Of a DNA stretch of 64,000 nucleotides, positions 10,473 through 23,199 are shown in pieces (within the stretch, counting starts at the first letter, position 1; every line of letters starts with the position of its first letter). The stretch covers positions 31,695,521 through 31,759,520 of the forward strand of contig NC_058193.1 in the NCBI RefSeq assembly GCF_907165205.1, in the 5' to 3' direction. A program made the translations under genes and the position numbers. This stretch comes from Coccinella septempunctata (lineage: Eukaryota > Arthropoda > Insecta > Coleoptera > Coccinellidae). The notes below the pieces were generated by a model. It was given only the letters and a program-made list of their open reading frames with translations, searched no databases and was not told the DNA's origin.

Positions 10473-12955
10473 TACAGGGTGGGCAAAATTCAAAGGGGAT
10501 TGAATGACAGCTCTGCAACTGTAAGAGCTAGGGAAAAATGGATGGCACTTTTCCGACCTCGATTGTCAAAAGATTGTTAATGGCCGAAACCGCATCCCTC
10601 TATCTTCTTTTGTTTTCAAGTTATAAGTGAAAACTCATTTTTCGGCTCTTCGTACCGGAGCCTCCTCTATTTCGTAATAGAGTAATATCGAAAAACAAAT
10701 GTCACGTTCAGTAGACACTTTTCCATGTACAATGCAGTGGCGTAGCAAAAGATTTTTTTCAGTCCGTCACTTCAGTGATATAGTGGTAACTTTCATTTTT
10801 TAAATATAAACTCTATGTTATTTTTACATATTCCAGTCCCAAACAGTTGATGATTCAATAGAGAATTGCACTCCAGAGAGCTCTCCCAAGTCAACTCGAA
10901 AATGAAAAGTGGAAAAACAAAAAAAAAATATTTTCTCCTAAACTACGCCAGATATTCGAACTTTTGGTATGAAAATATAGGTTTTCGAACACGCTGAATC
11001 TATTGCGAGCAATTTCGAAAGCCTATCGTTCAGATTTCAATCTGGGAAATGGTATTTTTCAAAAATTGCAATTTTCAATCTGCTATATCTCCTGTTATAT
11101 TCATCTGATCCAATTGGGATTTCCGGTTATATAAATCAGCGTTGCCTAGGCTTACACCCTAGCATATAAACTCGATTTCGAAAATCTCGATTTTTTGGGT
11201 GAGCAAGGGGTTAGACCCCCCTAAAATGACCTATTTGCTACTCTGTCAAAATCAGGAACTTCTATTACTGTCTTAGGATATGGAGTGCATGGAATTTGTT
11301 TAGGAGATTATAGAAAACCAAACAGTTGATGATTCAATAGAGAATTGCACTCCAGAGAGCTCTCCGAAGTCAACTCGAAAATGAAAAGTGGAAAAAAAAA
11401 AAAATATTTTCTCCTAAACTACGCTAGATATTCGAAATTTTGGTATGAAAATATAGGTTTTCAAACACGCTGAATCTATTGCGAGCAATTTCGAAAGCCT
11501 ATCTCCCTTCGTTTAGATTCTCATCTTGGAAATGGTATTTTTCGAAAATTGCAAATTTCAATCTGCGATATCTCCTGTTATATTCGTCTGATCCAATTGG
11601 GATTTCCAGTTTTATAATCAGCATTGCCAAGGCTTCCTTCCAAGCACAAAAACTCGATTTCGAAAATCTCGATTTTTTGGGTCAAAAACTAGCAAGGGGT
11701 AGACCCCCCTAAAATGACCTATTTGCTACTCTGCCTGAAAATCTGGATGTTCTATTACTGTCTTAGGATATGGAGTGCATAGAATATGTTTTGAAGATTC
11801 TAGAAAACCAAACAGTTGATGATTTAATAGAGAATTGTAGTCCAGAGAGCTCTTCGAAGTCAACACGGAAATGAAAAGTAGAAAAACAAACAAATTTATT
11901 TTCTCCTAAACAGTGTCAGATATTCGAAAGTTTGGCATGAAAATATAGGTTTTCGGGCACGCTGAATCTATTGCGAGCAATTTCGAAGGCCTATCTGCCG
12001 TTGTTCAGATTTTCATCTTGAAAATGGCATTTTTCAAAAATTGCAATTTTCAATCTGCGATATCTCCTGTTATATTCATCTGATCCAATTGGGATTTCTG
12101 GTTCTATAATCAGCGTTGCCTAGGCTTCCACAGTAGCACAAAAACTCGATTTCGAAAATCTCGATTTTTTGGGTCAAAAATGAGCAAGGGGTTAGACCCC
12201 CCTAAAATGACCTATTTGCTACTCTGCCTGAAAATCTGGATGATCTATTACTGTCTCAGGATATGGAGTGAATAGAATTTGTTTAGAAGATTCTAGAAAA
12301 CCAAAAAGTTGATGATTCAATAGAGAATTGCACTGAAGAGACCTCTTCGAAGTCAACTCGAAAATGAAAACTGGAAAAACAAAAAAAATTATTTTCTCCT
12401 AAACTGGGCCAGATATTTGAAATTTTGGTATGAAAATATGAGTTTTCAGGCACGCTGAATCTATTGCGAGCAATTTCGAAGGCCTATCTGTCGTCGTTCA
12501 GATTTTCATCTTGGAAATGCCATTTTTCAAAAATTGTAATTTTCAATCTGCGATATCTCCTGTTATATTCATCTGATCCAATTGGGATTTCTGGTTCTAT
12601 AATCAGCGTTGCCTAGACTTCCACAGTAGCACAAAAACTCGATTTCGAAAATCTCGATTTTTTGGGTAAAAAATGAGCAAGGGGTTAGACCCCCCTAAAT
12701 GTGCATGAAATGACCTGCCAACTTGACTGAAGTAAATCTCGAAATCACTGATACTTTACGAAATAGTGGCACCAGTACGAAGAGCCTTAAAATGAGTTTT
12801 CACTTATAACTTGAAAATAAAAGAAGATAGAGGGATGCGGTTTTGGCCAGTAACAATCTTGTGAAAATCGAGGTCGGAAACATGGCATCAATTTTTCCCT
12901 AGTCTAACGGTTACAGAGGTGCCATTCAATCCCATCGTATTTTGCCCACCCTGTA
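10473..12955. mobile_element. Fold-back family A, copy 2, with tandem-repeat core
   Basis: The tips read TACAGGGTGGGCAAAATTC and the mirrored GCCCACCCTGTA. The inverted arms are about 190-200 bp (10,473-10,672 and 12,768-12,955). The core is mostly a tandem array of units of 479-493 bp. No coding sequence. The right tip shares a TA with the left tip of the next element. Confidence 0.85.
10842..12703 (+). repeat. Tandem array, about 480-490 bp period, 3.8 copies
   Basis: Units begin at 10,842, 11,321, 11,811 and 12,304, each near AACAGTTGATGATTCAATAG. Periods are 479, 490 and 493 bp, and the last unit stops after about 400 bp. Each unit has a conserved palindrome-like CTCGATTTCGAAAATCTCGA and a TAGACCCCCCTAAA stretch. 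The units look closely related by eye, which suggests duplication inside the element. Confidence 0.88.
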
Positions 12956-14377
12956 CAGGGTGGGCAAAATTCGATGTCTACTGAAGGGATCTCGAGAACT
13001 ATAGCAGCTAGAAGAAAACGGATGACACATTCTCGAGCTCTTTTTTCCTTACTATTCCAAATCTGAAAACAGATCCAGCCAAATGGTCATAGATTTTGAG
13101 TTACGAACGAAAATTGGGAAATTGTCATTTTCAATGAAGCTGAATAACTCGCTTATTTGAACTCGTATTCGAAATCCGTTGTTACATTCTACGGGCACTT
13201 TTGTATGAGGAATTCAAATATAATATTAAGAAATTTTTGGATCCAGTCATTTTCGAGATACGAAAGAGATATCTGATTTTTCAAACGTAAACTATAGTTG
13301 AAAGTTCTTTCATCTTGCTGCAATTTTTTTGCTGATTTCAAAAATGTATCATATGTTGCTATTCACATGAATGTTACAGGAGAAAAAAATTCAATACTTT
13401 TTCCTGCTTTTCGATTCTTTGTTGAATTATAAGTAGGCTGGGTTACCATAGCAACCGTTGAATATGCATTATATTTTGTGAATCTGAGCCTCTTTGATTG
13501 AAAACACAGATTATTTCGAGGATGAATTTGCCATCGTTTGTTCTCGCGATGTTTGGCATGCTTATCTTACGATGGTTCACAATTCGAACACTACCGTTGA
13601 CAGAAGTACCTATTTTTCATCATCTTACTTCTGTAAAAATTATAATTATAGATAGCTATTGTATTTTATTTATAATATTACTGACTCTTAAAGTTTCTTT
13701 CATAAATAGAAAAAGGATAATTGAATAAATTTTCTTCTTTAATAATCAGACGAAAGTCTTTTACTCTCTTTAAAAGGATATCGATCACGACATCGATATA
13801 TAAAAGAAATAATTATTTGTCAGTCGGTGATTAGGATTATGTGGAGTTCACGAACCATAATGCATTTTCAACGGTCGCTATGGTTACGCCAGTCAACTGA
13901 AAATTCAACAGTGAATCGAAAAGCAGAAAAAAGTATTGAATTTTTTTTCTTACGTTATATTCATGTGAATAGCGACATATGATACATTTTTGAAATCAGC
14001 AAAAAAATTGCAGCAAGATGAAAGAACTTTCAACTATAGTTTACATTTGAAAAATCAAAAATCCCTGTCGTATCTCGAAAATGACTGGATCCAAAAATTT
14101 TATGGTATCATATTCGAATTCCTCATAAAAAAGTGCCTGTAGAATGTAACAACAGATTTCGAATACGAGTTCAAATAAGCGAGTTATTCAGCTTCATTAA
14201 AAATGACAATTTCTCAATTTTCGTTCATAACTCAAAATCTATGAACGTTAGGCTGAATCTGTTTTCAGTTTTGGATTAGTCAGGAAAAAAGAGCTCGAGA
14301 ATGTGTCGTCCGTTTTCTTCTAGCTGCTATAGTTCTCGAGATCCCCTCAGTAGACAACGAATTTTGCCCACCCTGTA
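12954..14377. mobile_element. Fold-back family A, copy 3
   Basis: It begins at the TA that ends copy 2 and finishes TTTTGCCCACCCTGTA. The arms are about 520 bp (12,954-13,480 and 13,860-14,377), enclosing about 380 bp. Only the terminal 20 bp or so match the other family A copies; the arm sequence differs, so it is a separate subfamily. A 76-codon open frame at 13,498 lies in the loop and has no known motif. Confidence 0.85.
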
Positions 14378-15340
14378 CTCTTTGTGCTTTATTAATGAGG
14401 AACCAAAAACTGCCGCATTAATTATAACCAGATCGAGTGTTTATTCTCATCAGACACTCCCCATGTGATATCAACCAGACGTTGGAGGCTGTGTGCATTT
14501 CTACAAGAAAGGCGAGAGAGATCCGAATCAAGGGCGTATTTATTTACGTGTTACGTCTGGAGAAAGGCGTGGATATATTTATTGGAATTTCCGGTGGTGG
14601 TGATATGGCGATACACCACACACACGCGGATCGCGATCTAATGACTATTTCTTGCGCGAATGTCACAAGAGAACGAACAATAAGTCAGGGCGTGGTGGAG
14701 GTAGAGGAAAGAGCTACAGTACGAGTACGAATCGAGAAAAAGATTCATCTTGTTCCGTTACGAACAGCGTCAGGTTAGTTAAGTACATATTTAATAATCG
14801 TAAAAATGTTATTACAATCTTGGCAATCGCACAAGTCTATTTGTATTTACGACGGTAGACGGTGGGGTCTGACCTACCTCAGAGAATAATTATGAGCGTA
14901 TTTCTTGAGGTCCTGTTCCGACTTATCAAGAACGATACGCGTTAATAAATTTCAGTGTTTTGCGTGCTAGAAAAATCGGTCATAATTAATGAGAAATCGA
15001 TTGAGGAAAACTTGACCGTTAAGGTTTACATGAAATCGTAGAAATTATTATCGTAGGTCTTTTGAAAAGAAGTTTTGTCAGAAGGTTATCCGTAAATTTT
15101 TGAACGTGGAAGGTAATATCTTGAGGATGGACATTTGGTGAAAATATAACATGAAAAACTCCATGCGAGAATGACAAGTGTTGTACCTAATAAGCGAAAT
15201 TTGAAAAGTTATTACTAGGAGGGTTGCCCTTTCAGAATATACAATACACATACTGTTAAAATGATTCTACCTCCCTCTTCAAATACGAATAAAACTCGAA
15301 GTAGTTTCCTTTCAAACATACAGCATACAAATTTTTTTAA
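14378..15340. other. Gene-free stretch
   Basis: An open frame of 113 codons (14,437-14,778) shows no domain, splice context or repeat identity that I recognise. Nothing else seen. Confidence 0.4.
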
Positions 15341-15886
15341 ACAGGGTGTTCCTAAATTGAACGTACAAACGAAAAGGGAAGATTCCTCAAGTGAGTTTAA
15401 GAAAAAAAAGTCCCAAAAACATAGGGTCGCAAACATTTCGTTTTCGAGATACAGAGTGTTGAATTTTGAATTTTTTTCAAGTTTTTTCTCATAGTATCTA
15501 CACTTCACAAGATATTCAACTGAAATTTGGCATATATATTACATTTAAGAGTTCTCACCACGTGACATGGCAATTTCGATAGAAGATCTACAGGGTGATA
15601 TTTTTTCTGGAACACTGCCACCTGTTCTTCTGCAGAACTTTTTTTTGGTGAGCAACTGTTAATTTGAAAAAATGTAAAAAGAAGCTTTGTTTTTATACTA
15701 AACTTTTCGTTCTCTTGTAGTTTTGTCGTATCTACCAACGATTTCGAGAAAAAAATTCAAACTTCAACACTCTGTATCTCGAAAACGAAACGTTTGCGAC
15801 CCCATGTTTATGGGACTTTTTTTTCTTAAACTCACTTAAGGAATCTCCCCTTTGCGTTTGTACGTTCAATTTAGGAATACCCTGTA
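15341..15886. mobile_element. Fold-back family B, complete copy
   Basis: ACAGGGTGTTCCTAAATTGA at the left is mirrored by TTAGGAATACCCTGTA at the right. Inverted arms of about 150 bp (15,341-15,495 and 15,740-15,886) include the internal block TTTCGAGATACAGAGTGTTG. The loop is about 240 bp. The tip core CAGGGTG is shared with families A and C. Non-coding. Confidence 0.82.
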
Positions 15887-16799
15887 TATCAACAAACACA
15901 GAATTCCAAATATGAAATTATGCCCCCTCCCCCAAAAATCTTCCCAGGAACCGCCACTGGTACAAGAATCGTGATAAATAACGGAACGTTCCGACGGATC
16001 CGTCATTTCCGACGATTCGTGATACCGTAGGTACGTGTGAACGCGTTCGTGAGTACGCGTGAATAACAGGACTCGAAAATAGACAAGTAGGCGACGAAAA
16101 GGAGTCCCAACCTGTACATAACGTACAGTGAACGCGTCATTATCTCGAAATGCTCTTGAATCGCTCCTGATTCATTAATTCTGACGCTCAGCACGTTTCT
16201 TATGATTTATCCGAGTTATTTTTAGTCGAATTTTTAAGCGACCGACCGGACCGGGAGAACGTCTGCAATATCGCGGTATGAAACGCGTTGAAGCGAAGAG
16301 CTTATCTCGAAGGAAGAGGATAGCATCGTCCGTCTCATGAATAATTATTGAATTCCTTTTATCGGAGAGCTGCCATGAAATATTCACTCCATTTGGACGC
16401 GATTGAAGACGCACCAACTGGAGAATTTGAACGGGCAGAACAAGAAAAAAAAGATATAAACGGATTTTCCATAGATTACAGATTCCGGATGATTATTTTG
16501 TACTTGATTTTGTATGAATAATTAAGTTTTGGAATACGACAAAAAAAGCCGCAACTTTCACGGAAAAGCCCATTAAAATAATACGAAAACCTTCAAGATC
16601 TGTAACCATTCCAAATATCAATTGAAGAAAAAAAGTTCTTCATTATTCAGTTTATTTACTAAAAATTTGCAAGTATCATTGCCTTTTCTACAAATCTCTG
16701 GTATCATTCATGTTTGTTTAGATGATGAAGAAGAATAAACGAAAAGAAATAATAATTTAAGGTGGTTGGCGAGTGAAAATTTTTAAACCTCTTAAAAAA
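15887..16799. other. Non-coding, moderately GC-rich
   Basis: 16,000-16,430 is richer in CpG than its neighbours but holds no frame or motif I can assign. Confidence 0.4.
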
Positions 16800-18218
16800 A
16801 TATTTCTGGAATTTCTCAATACAATTTCAAAGGTACCTATATTTAATACATATTTACGAAGTGTCTCAGATATTTCCTCACATTTCTGATTGACATTCAG
16901 AGAATAATTCATATTTGGCAGATAGTTCTCGAATATTTCTGAGATATTACCGGTATTTCCTAAATATTTCTCAAAAACTCCTATTATTTCTGGTATTTCT
17001 GAAATATCTCGATATTTCTAAAATACTTCCGATGCTTCTGAGATATTTAAGAAGTTTCTGAGATATTTCGGTTATTTCTGAATTACTTCCGATATGTTTC
17101 CTAGAATTTTTCGAAATTTCTGAGATGTTGGCTAGAATTTTCCGATATTTCTGAGATATTTCCTGCATTTTTCAACATTTCAGATATTTCAAAGATATTT
17201 CTCAAAAGTTTTAGACTTCTTTTCTGAAATTTTCCGGTTTTCTCGAATATTTCCGATATGTTTCTAGAAATTTCCGATATTTCTGAGATATTTTCTGTAT
17301 TTCTCTAACATTTCGAATATGTATTTCAGAGAAATATCTCAAAACTTTCAGATGTAAATCAAAATTTTTAGATATTTCTGAAATTTTTCGGCTTTCCGAA
17401 TATTTCCAAAGTCTCCTAGAATTTTCCGATATGTCTGATAGGTTTTCAAGAATTTTCCGATATTTCCTGAAGCTAATTCCGATATCTGAGATGTTCGCTA
17501 AAATTTTCCGATATTTCTGTATATCACAAACATTTCGAATATTCCAGAGATATTTCTCAGAAGTTTAAGATATTTCAGAAACATTTCGGTTTTCTCGAAT
17601 ATTTCCGATAGTTCTGAGATATTTGCTGCATTTCTCAACATCTCAGATATTTCAGAGATATTTTTCAAAAGTTCTAGATATCTATTTCTGAAATATTTTG
17701 GTTTTCTCGAATATATTTCCGATATTTCTGAAACATTTTTTGTATTTATCTAACATTTCGAATATTTCAGAGAAATATCTCGAAAGTTTCAGATATTTCT
17801 CGAAAATTTCAAATATTTCTGAAATTCTTGTGTTTTCCCAAATATTTCCGATGTCTCCTAGAATTTTTCGATATGTTAGGATAGGTTTTCAAAATTTTTC
17901 CGATTTTTCGGAGAAACAATGCTCTGAAATATTTCCGGTATTCCTGAACTCATTTCCACGATGTTTTCTAGAATTTTTCGAATAAACTGAGATGTTTGTT
18001 GGAATTTTCCAATATTTCTGAGATATTTCCTGTATATCACATAACATTTCGAATATATCAGAGATATTTCGAAAATTTTTTAGATATTTCGGAAATATTT
18101 CGGTTTTCTCGAATATTTCAGATATTTCTGAGATATTTCTCAAACATTGAAGATATTTCTAAGATATTTCCAGTATTTCTCAAAACTTTCAGATATTTCC
18201 GATATTTTTACCAGAATA
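16800..18218. repeat. Degenerate minisatellite of TATTTCTGAGATA type
   Basis: About 1.4 kb of short degenerate repeats around GATATTTCTGAGATATTTC, each roughly 15-40 bp, interspersed with TTTTCGAATATTTCCGATAT variants. The motif GAAATATC is partly self-complementary, so both strands carry it. Open frames here translate to Ile-Ser-Glu-Ile repeats and are by-products of the repeat, not genes. The array decays at both ends. Confidence 0.88.
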
Positions 18219-19938
18219 GGTAGATATGTACACTCACTTCTGAAGTGAAAAGCCTCTGGCCTAGTAGTAGTAGTGGTAAAGCATAACACCCAATTCATCA
18301 AGATTTTTCTCAACAGTTACTCATTAGAAAGAATCAAGGCAAAATTCTCCACATCAAGGAAGACGACATTCCAATTCGCTCAACAACTTCCTAGTCCTCA
18401 CCCAATTCACTTTGTACTTCCTCTCATCTACTAGGTACAACCCAACATCGAAAGATACAGATGCGTGGAAATAGCAGGACGTGGTTATACAAGTAGTGAT
18501 AACATATACCTACGAAATATCCGGTCGTAGTGGGTTCATTGACGTTCAATCTGAATGAAAAACATGATGAATTGATCCACGATGCTCAAGTGATTTCAAG
18601 TTGTGAGTATCAAGGTACATCGGTGCTATTCAAATGATGGCAAAATGGCCTAATGAAGGTTTAACATCCAATATCCTTATATCCCGTTATAATTATAGGG
18701 AAACCTCATTCGAACCATGGAGAAATTGGAAAAAGAGGAGCAGAGGCCATCGAAAAAGAATTTATCTATATCGTAAGCTGATTATTTTCGTATCGAATAT
18801 TCAATCTTGTTATTATGGAAATTGTGGGAACCAGTATATAATATCACTTCACCCATAATAGGTATCTTGGTCGATCTGTGATAAATGTCATTAAACATCA
18901 TAGTAAAGAGCAGCACAGCCAACTGCGATGTTACAATCAGCCAGGACTAAGAGTCTGAAATGAATGGCTGTTTTAGTCCACCTACAGGTAATGAAGACCT
19001 CAAACTTATCGTATACTAACAAGGAACACTCCAGAAGATTCTCAAGAAGGATATCCGAAGTGGATATGCATACTGGGTAGACTTGATGATCAGAATGACC
19101 AAAATTTATTCAATGCAAGTACAGTTTCCCCAAATCAGAGTGAAATTTCAACGAGAATCATAAAAAAGTTCATATTACCAAAATGACAAATCTGAAGTAT
19201 TTGAAATTCCATTTCAATATTCTCAGCAAAATCTAGAAAAATTGTATTCACATCGACCTCTTAAAGGGCTGAGACTACCAAGAATTGCATTTCTAGACTC
19301 GAACAATGCTTGAAGAATCGAGAGAGATACAGATTTAGTGTGGCCTTTATACATCAATGTCGCTTTCACATCACTTCGAGGAAATTTCTATTTCTCTCCG
19401 GAGACATTGATCTTTATCGCTCAACATTAGACCAAATAAAGCTCCTTCCTTTTTCGTCACATACGTTTAAACGATTTCTTCCATTAGTGAAAACGCATTT
19501 TATCGAGTGTCGTGATTAATTTGTGGAGTTTTTTTCTCCGTATCGGTGCTCACTATATACCGAGTTTCAATTCATTTGGATCTGTATTTTTTTGATATAA
19601 AAAAATCGATAAATAGTTCTTGTTTGTCATCAATAGGTTTTCATGATGAGTATACATTTGTATTTTTACTGGAATAATATCACATATTGAAGACCATTAC
19701 ACAGGGTGTCCCTAAATTAGAGGTACAAAAGAAAGTAGGAGATTCCTTGAGTAATTTAAAGAAAAAAGTCTCATAAACATGGGAACGAAAATGATTCCTT
19801 TTCGAGATACAGGGTATTAAAGTTTTTTTCTTCAAGTTTTTCTCTTATAGTATCTACTACTACCTGTACTCCTCGAAACTAAAAATTTAATTTGATATGT
19901 CAAAACAGGATTTTGGGAGAATCGTTCGAAATATTTTC
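18219..19938. other. Gene-free; fold-back family B fragment at right end
   Basis: No supported gene. From about 19,702 to 19,900 lies a left arm of family B (CAGGGTGTCCCTAAATTAGA). It runs into the dispersed repeat starting at 19,939, with no right arm found. Confidence 0.5.
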
Positions 19939-20452
19939 CACAGCATATGCAAGTTTAAACTGAATATTTATGAGTATCGGAAAATATTCAAAATCATTCT
20001 TCAAATATGAGGTTTTAAAATTTAAATCGCTTCGTTTCTAGTTCACGATTTAGCAACAGCGCCTTCTAGAAAATAAAAAAAACAATGGCTTGTTTGTAAA
20101 ATAACTGCTGTTGATTTAGAGCCATCATAAGGCGCGTACTCACTTGCGAGCCTCAACAGTAACCGGCCATAAAAATCCCATAAAATTTTACGACCTTCCT
20201 CGTTCGTCCCAGACTTCATAGACAGCCATCTTTCTCTATCTCATCAAGATTGTGTATTTGTTGTCCTCTATTATCAACGCATATTTCAGTCGATGTTGCC
20301 AACTTGTGCAATAGAAACGAAACGCTTTAAATTTTAAATGCCCATTTTTATTTTTCATTTTTAAGTACTCTAAAATGGTTATTTCAAGATGTGACGTTTC
20401 AAAGATATTTCATAAAAATACATAATATCCGTCAGAAAGAGTATTACCTATT
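19939..20452 (-). repeat. Dispersed 0.55-kb repeat, copy 1
   Basis: The same unit as 22,260-22,824 and 26,300-26,871, here reversed. Hallmarks on its own strand are TTTTATGGGATTTTTATGGC, GGTTACTGTTGAGGCTCGCC and the end AATAGGTAATACTC. No coding sequence and no clear terminal inverted repeat. The class is unknown. Confidence 0.8.
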
Positions 20453-20837
20453 GCGCATAACGTCACCGCCACGCGATCGAAACCCCGAGACACCCCATAA
20501 GGGGGTTAATTGAGCGTCCTTGGTTATTTTCCCATTCCGCAAGGATAAAGTTCGACATTTTCCGGTCAAGATGCCGTTGCTAGGGGCGAAAGTGATCGTG
20601 TAGGAAAATGAGAATCGATAGTGTAGGTCGCGCTCCGTTAAGGACCCACGTTTTGTTGTGCAATTATCCAGTTGTTGTTGATGAAAGGGAAAATCCTAGA
20701 GTACCCGACGAGACGAAAACAGCGGAAGGGTGCTCCCCCATAGCACCAGCAAAACCGGAAAACCGTACATGAAAATGATGAAAGGGAATGTAGTTACGTT
20801 TATTTGCATAACTTCGACGCCATGAGGACCAAAGATG

Positions 20838-21262
20838 TGAAGGATTCGAGCTTTATGAGTCTTGATGAGCGAATATTGGTGCGACGAGGACGGGGTCAAC
20901 GGTATTATGAACATTTCGTGACGCCAACAACTCTTTTCGGTGGTGGCTCAGTGTGGGTTTGCCTTTGCCACACAGCGACAATTTTATGATAATCGAAGAT
21001 GCTCGTCCATACCAGGACAGATTTTTCGACAACCTCATGCTCGCTGCATCTCCAGACCAAAATTATATTCAATTTGTATAGTCTGCAATAACACAGCAAT
21101 TACACCGCTTACCTGACCCACCGCAGACATTACAACAACTCTCCAATGGTCAATTGGCACAAAATCCCCAAACTTTCATCGATGATCTCATTGACACAAT
21201 GCCGAATACAGTAAGAAAACTACGAAGGATTAGAGGAGACCCCACCATAAGGTGAACCTTGA
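20838..21262 (+). pseudogene. Degenerate transposase of a second Tc1-like family
   Basis: Pieces of translation match the Tc1 layout in order: SLDERILVRRGRGQRYY (first Asp region), FGGGSVWVC (the GGSVMVW block), EDARPYQDRF (DNARPH block) and QTFIDDLIDTMPNTVRKLRR (near the C-terminus). Frames shift between them and stops are present. The sequence differs clearly from the abundant Tc1 family here, so it is an older, separate lineage. No terminal repeats located. Confidence 0.65.
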
Positions 21263-21864
21263 TTTCAAGGTCTTTGTAACAAGGAAGGGACCCTTTTGAA
21301 GCCTGCAGACTCCTCTCTGGGTAGAAACTTCGGGGAAAAATTCGATGAACCACTCCGAAAAAGATCTGCGTTGATGATAATTGAAAGATACAACATCAGG
21401 GTCGTCCTGCACCAGCTTCGTGATGGAAAACACGTAACCGTAGGCGAAGCGACCGCAGGAATGGCAGCTACGGAAATGACACGGAGGTCAAGCAACCTCC
21501 CGATGACGTCTGACACCAGATGTTCGTACTTTTGTGTGATAAGATATACGTCTATACTTATGAATGAAATCGATTTGGTTTTGAATTACGGACAGAATTT
21601 ATACGAGGTGAATTCTAGACTTGTACATATACAGGGTGTCCCGAAAATGAACCGGCGTTAATTCAAATCGAAAAATAATCCAATTTTTCTTGATAGACTT
21701 CAGGCCAAAACGGCTCGTTTCGAATTTACAAGGCCTGTTGAAGTTCAGTGGAAACACTCGATGAAAAACGGTACGCTTTGTCATAAATGCAACTCATTCG
21801 AGAAAAAGAGTCTCTTGATGCACAAGCATCATTACAACCAGTGAAACAATCCGTATTTTTGCTA
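21263..21864. other. Gene-free; isolated CAGGGTGTCCC tip at 21,631
   Basis: A 121-codon open frame (21,296-21,661) has no known motif, and its end runs into a transposon-like tip (TACAGGGTGTCCCGAAAATG), so I do not call it a gene. Confidence 0.4.
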
Positions 21865-22259
21865 TACAGGTTGAGTCTTTGACTCGTACAAATATTTCAA
21901 CAGAAGATTCTTGAGGTCAAAAGAAACACTTTTTTCCTGTACCATTTTTTCCGGTTCTGTCCTGATAAAAAGATATAGCCATTTTAAGTTTCCATAATGG
22001 GCTGTGCCACCCCTGGAAAATTACCTTCAGAATAACAACCTAAATCTGTGACAATGAACATCTGTGGATCTTTTAAACAGAGTTTTATTCAGCCAAAATA
22101 CCCAATTTCTCAAATTTCACAGATACTTCTTAATTCTTGAGCATCAAATTACTCGAAAACGGAGCATTATACGAGAAAATATGAAGAATACTTTTATTTT
22201 ACAAAACGTTCAAATTTTCATTAGATTGCATCCAACTTAGTTTCAAGAGTTTGGTTCTT
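21865..22259 (+). mobile_element. Fold-back family C fragment
   Basis: Starts TATACAGGTTGAGTCTTTGA and follows the 24,761-to-24,370 reverse sequence closely. It breaks off where copy 2 of the 0.55-kb repeat starts. No right arm. Confidence 0.75.
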
Positions 22260-22824
22260 TGAATAGGGAATACTCCTTCTGACGAAAATGATGTATTTTT
22301 TATGAAATATCTTCGAAACGTCACATTTTGAAATAACCATTTTAGAGTATTTAAAAATGAAAAATAAAAATGGGTATTTAAAATTCAAAGCGTTTCGTTT
22401 CTATTGCACAAGTTGGCAACATCGACTGAAATATGGCTTGGTAATAAAGGATAACAAATACACTATCTTGATGAGATAGACAAAGATGGCTGTCTATGAA
22501 GTCTGCGACGAACGAGGAAAGTCGTAAAATTTTATGGGATTTTTATGGCCGGTTACTGTTGAGGCTCGCCAGGAGTACGCGCCTTATGATCGCTGTAAAT
22601 CAACAGCTGATATTTTATGGACAAGCCATTGTTTTTTTATTTTCTAGTAGGCGCTGTTGCCAAATTGTAAACTAGAAACGAAGCGATTTAAATTAAAACC
22701 TCATACTTGAAGAATGATCATAAATAGTTTCAATGGTAGGTGCATTTGAAAAATTCATGAATGAAACTCATAATTATTCAGTTTAAACTTGCATATGCTG
22801 TGAAAACCCAAATTGAGGAGAATT
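22260..22824 (+). repeat. Dispersed 0.55-kb repeat, copy 2
   Basis: Runs from AATAGGGAATACTCCTTCTG to AAATTGAGGAGAATT. With inverted copy 1 it brackets 1.8 kb that includes the old Tc1-like pseudogene. Confidence 0.8.
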
Positions 22825-23199
22825 CCCCATTTAACTAAGCTAACTCAATAACGAGCTCAATAATTAGAGGCTCAAAAGCGTCCATTAGAAGTAATGCACA
22901 CAATTTTTGAGCAATTTTTGTAGAGATGACTGTCGAATTGAAAGTTATTCGAAATTATTAACTTGAGTGATTTCCATTGAAATTCAACACCCTGTGAATA
23001 CAAAACGAAGCCATTCAGGCCTATAGTTACAGAAATATGGGGTTATTTTTGAATTCATTGGCTAACGCTAACACGTGGCGGTTTACTTTTAGGACAGCCT
23101 GTACCTATACTAAGTGACACGAAAAAAAAATACGTAGTACTAACGAATTTATTATAAATTTTTGTATATGTACATGTGTCTTAGTATCAGGTGGGTTAT
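22825..23199. other. Non-coding, nothing recognised
   Basis: Two isolated tips resembling the CCCTGTA ends (about 22,990 and 23,095) are present; no gene. Confidence 0.4.

Noticed and set aside
10842..12703. CRISPR-like or satellite array
   Set aside because: Units are long contiguous tandem repeats of about 480-490 bp without spacers, confined between fold-back arms.
14437..14778. 113-codon plus-strand open frame
   Set aside because: No motif, no splice context, no repeat match; length is within chance for this window.
16971..18223. Several open frames rich in Ile-Ser-Glu or Phe-Ser-Asn
   Set aside because: Produced by the minisatellite; they change frame with each repeat indel.
21296..21661. 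121-codon plus-strand open frame
   Set aside because: Its 3' part reads into a CAGGGTGTCCC transposon tip; no domain seen.
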